A stretch of 6,235 nucleotides of DNA, from NCBI GenBank assembly GCA_030840185.1, contig JAUZFY010000284.1, positions 1 through 6,235 on the forward strand, read 5' to 3'. Origin of the DNA: Microbacteriaceae bacterium (GTDB lineage: Bacteria; Actinomycetota; Actinomycetes; Actinomycetales; Microbacteriaceae). Of the stretch, positions 4,410-6,235 are shown in pieces. Numbering within the stretch: position 1 is the first letter of the stretch; each line of letters starts with the position of its first letter. The notes under the pieces are model-generated. The model made no database searches and had not been told where the DNA came from. It saw only the letters and a program-made list of their open reading frames with translations. The translations under genes and the position numbers were made by a program.

Positions 4410-6235
4410 ATGGTGGAGACAACTACAGATAACAATGACGGTGCGGGAAACGAACCGAAGAAGCGGCCGCGCCTATTCGGCGGTCGCCGGGCCAAGGCAA
4501 GCGCGTCGGCAGCGGTGCCGCCAATCGCGGCGCCGACAGAGTCCGTGCCGGACCAGGTCGCGGCCCTGCCTGTCGCTGTCGAGCCTGTCGCGGTCGATAC
4601 CGCGGCGGACGCCGGCAAGGCCGACACAGCGAATGTAGGCGACGCAGAGAGTGGTGTTGCCGGCAGCGCCGATACGAACAACGGCGACGCGACGACGAAA
4701 ACCCAGCCGGTGAAGCGCGCCCCGGCGCGTCGCACGCCCGCAAAGGCCACGACCGCCGCGACTGGTTCGGACTCCGCGCCGGCCTCTTCAAACGATCACG
4801 AGGCCTCGACCGATGGGACTTCGGACGAGGCCGCCGCAGTCGCGCCCGTCAAGAAGACAACACGAAGTCGAGCCAAGAAGCCCGAGGTGGCGCCGGCCTC
4901 CGAAGAAACCCCGGCCACTTCGGGCGCCATCGCCGTCGAGACGCCGCGGAAGACCGCGCCGGCTCGCCCGTCCACCTCGCTGCTTTTCCAGGCGCCCGAT
5001 CTGCCGGCGCTGCCGCCGCGCCGGGTCGGCCGAGACGACGACCTCGAAGACGAGCCGCGCGAGAACACCCGCAATCAGCGCGGCGATCGTAACCAACGCG
5101 AAGACCGTAACCAACGCGAAGACCGTAACCAGCGCGACGACCGCAACCAGCGCGACGACCGGGACGACGACGGCGAACCGACGACGCTCCGTCGCCGCTC
5201 CCGCCGCCGCGCCGGGGACGAAGACCGTGAGCCGGGCGGATCCGGAAACGGCAACCCCACCAACACGGTGGTCAAGGTTCGCACCCCGCGTCCGCCGCAG
5301 GAGCAGAGCAACGAGCCGACGAAGGTTCGCGGCTCGACCAGGCTCGAGGCCAAGAAGCAGCGCCGTCGCGATGGTCGGGACGCCGGTCGCCGCCGCCCCG
5401 TGATCACCGAGGCCGAATTCCTGGCTCGCCGGGAGAGCGTCGACCGCGCAATGGTGGTCCGCTCCAAGTTCAACCGCATCCAGATCGGCGTTTTGGAGGA
5501 CGGTGTGCTCGTCGAGCACTACGTCGCAAAGGCTGCCGACGCGAGCCTCATCGGGAACGTCTACCTCGGGCGGGTGCAGAACGTGCTTCCGAGCATGGAG
5601 GCCGCGTTCGTGGACATCGGACGTGGTCGCAACGCCGTGCTCTATTCCGGAGAGGTCGACTGGGATGCCGCGGCCGAGAACTCGACCGACGGCAAGAGCC
5701 AGGCGCGCCGCATCGAACTCGCGCTCAAGCCCGGCGATAAGGTGCTCGTTCAGGTCACCAAGGATCCGGTCGGTCACAAGGGGGCGAGGCTCACCAGTCA
5801 GGTCAGCCTGCCGGGTCGCTACCTCGTCTACGTGCCGAACGGCTCGATGAACGGCATCTCGCGCAAGCTTCCGGATACCGAGCGGGCTCGCCTCAAGAAG
5901 ATTCTCAAGGAGGTGCTTCCCGAGAACGTCGGCGTGATCGTGCGCACCGCGGCCGAGGGCGCCACCGACGAGCAGCTGACGCTCGACGTCAACCGGCTCA
6001 CCGCCCAGTGGGCAGCGATCAGCCAGACCCTCGAGTCCGTGCAGGCGCCGGCGCTCCTTCACAGCGAACCGGATCTGCTCGTCAAGATCGTGCGCGACGT
6101 CTTCAACGAGGACTTCGACAAGCTCGTCATCGAGGGTGAGGACGCCGAGGCGACGATCAAGACGTACCTCGCGCAGATTGCGCCGGACCTCGTCGACCGG
6201 GTGCAGACCTATGAAGGCACCGTCGACTCGTTCGA
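4410..6235 (+). CDS. rne: Ribonuclease E/G family endoribonuclease, N-terminal part (3' end outside window)
   Basis: Endoribonuclease that initiates mRNA decay and processes rRNA and tRNA precursors. The frame runs unbroken from ATG 4410 to the window end (608 full codons). Residues 1 to about 340 are a low-complexity, probably disordered, charged extension: a basic KKRPRLFGGRRA head (17–28), Ala/Pro/Thr/Glu-rich stretches, a hydrophobic SLLFQAPDLPALPPRR motif (190–205), five RNQR[E/D/G]D hexapeptide repeats (221–250) and Arg-rich patches RRRSRRR and KKQRRR. The conserved catalytic half starts near VVRSKFNRIQIGVLEDG (349–365) and includes the S1 RNA-binding segment (GNVYLGRVQNVLPSMEAAFVDIG, about 382–404, and onward to PGRYLVYVPN). 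The window ends at GTVDSF, before the catalytic aspartates and the Zn-linker cysteines, so activity cannot be judged. Actinobacterial RNase E proteins commonly carry such N-terminal scaffolds. The gene could equally be annotated rng; it diverges from the VKOR gene. Confidence 0.93.
   Translation, partial: MVETTTDNNDGAGNEPKKRPRLFGGRRAKASASAAVPPIAAPTESVPDQVAALPVAVEPVAVDTAADAGKADTANVGDAESGVAGSADTNNGDATTKTQPVKRAPARRTPAKATTAATGSDSAPASSNDHEASTDGTSDEAAAVAPVKKTTRSRAKKPEVAPASEETPATSGAIAVETPRKTAPARPSTSLLFQAPDLPALPPRRVGRDDDLEDEPRENTRNQRGDRNQREDRNQREDRNQRDDRNQRDDRDDDGEPTTLRRRSRRRAGDEDREPGGSGNGNPTNTVVKVRTPRPPQEQSNEPTKVRGSTRLEAKKQRRRDGRDAGRRRPVITEAEFLARRESVDRAMVVRSKFNRIQIGVLEDGVLVEHYVAKAADASLIGNVYLGRVQNVLPSMEAAFVDIGRGRNAVLYSGEVDWDAAAENSTDGKSQARRIELALKPGDKVLVQVTKDPVGHKGARLTSQVSLPGRYLVYVPNGSMNGISRKLPDTERARLKKILKEVLPENVGVIVRTAAEGATDEQLTLDVNRLTAQWAAISQTLESVQAPALLHSEPDLLVKIVRDVFNEDFDKLVIEGEDAEATIKTYLAQIAPDLVDRVQTYEGTVDSF
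5070..5159 (+). repeat. Five tandem 18-bp units encoding RNQR[E/D/G]D
   Basis: Units start at 5070, 5088, 5106, 5124 and 5142 and encode RNQRGD, RNQRED, RNQRED, RNQRDD and RNQRDD, followed by RDDD. Units two and three are identical at the DNA level; the others differ by a few substitutions, mostly synonymous (CAA/CAG, CGT/CGC). Because the unit is a multiple of three, slippage would change copy number without a frameshift. The repeat lies in the disordered RNA-binding extension of RNase E/G. Confidence 0.9.

Noticed and set aside
4055..4750. 231-codon minus-strand frame over the rne leader and start
   Set aside because: Ala/Ser/Thr-rich shadow of the disordered RNase extension; no SD, no recognisable family, and it would run through the divergent promoters.
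5070..5170. 18-bp repeats as a CRISPR-like or regulatory array
   Set aside because: The units are directly abutting with no spacers, are multiples of three, and encode a regular peptide repeat inside a clear coding frame.
4788..6062. 424-codon open frame on the minus strand
   Set aside because: It lies wholly antisense to the unbroken RNase E/G frame, whose S1 and conserved segments are clear. Its translation is a low-complexity Val/Leu/Ala/Arg shadow typical of high-G+C DNA.

Overview
The window looks like chromosomal core DNA from a high-G+C actinobacterium, most likely a member of the Micrococcales such as Microbacteriaceae. The grounds are a strongly G/C-biased third codon position, a folC–DUF4233–ndk cluster, a VKOR/DsbA-type oxidative-folding pair in place of DsbB/DsbA, and an RNase E/G homologue with a very long, charged N-terminal extension. 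The family-level assignment is inference; no 16S or marker search was possible. There is no sign of mobile DNA, CRISPR or tRNA/rRNA genes.

Layout. (1) Positions 2–1686, + strand: a compact operon with the C-terminal two thirds of folC (cut by the window start), a small four-helix membrane protein of the DUF4233 family (GTGA overlap with folC), and ndk (3 nt after the DUF4233 stop, strong SD). (2) Positions 1687–2054: a convergent intergenic region without a gene. It holds weak hairpins behind ndk, an unexplained pair of crossing inverted repeats, and a convincing terminator for the minus-strand genes. (3) Positions 2055–4023, − strand: a VKOR-family quinone-linked disulfide generator followed by its likely partner, a membrane-anchored DsbA-like thioredoxin-fold oxidase (CPYC). 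(4) Positions 4024–4409: a divergent control region with two back-to-back extended −10 promoters and an apparent ~326-nt structured leader for the next gene. (5) Positions 4410–window end, + strand: RNase E/G (rne/rng), an uninterrupted frame that runs off the window before its catalytic aspartates.

How the parts fit. FolC glutamylates folates and Ndk balances nucleoside triphosphates; DUF4233 is an uncharacterised membrane protein between them. VKOR and the DsbA-like protein should form one electron-transfer chain: substrate thiols to DsbA CPYC, to the VKOR loop cysteines, to VKOR CPWC, to menaquinone. The RNase E gene is transcribed divergently from this pair.

Most interesting observations. 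The VKOR protein appears to be an internal tandem duplication whose N-terminal copy has lost all redox cysteines; a gapless offset of 141 residues aligns the two halves. The VKOR mRNA looks leaderless while the RNase E mRNA looks long-leadered, from promoters that share upstream DNA. The predicted RNase E transcript would start two nucleotides before a stem-loop, which fits the known theme of RNase E autoregulation. None of these was tested computationally.
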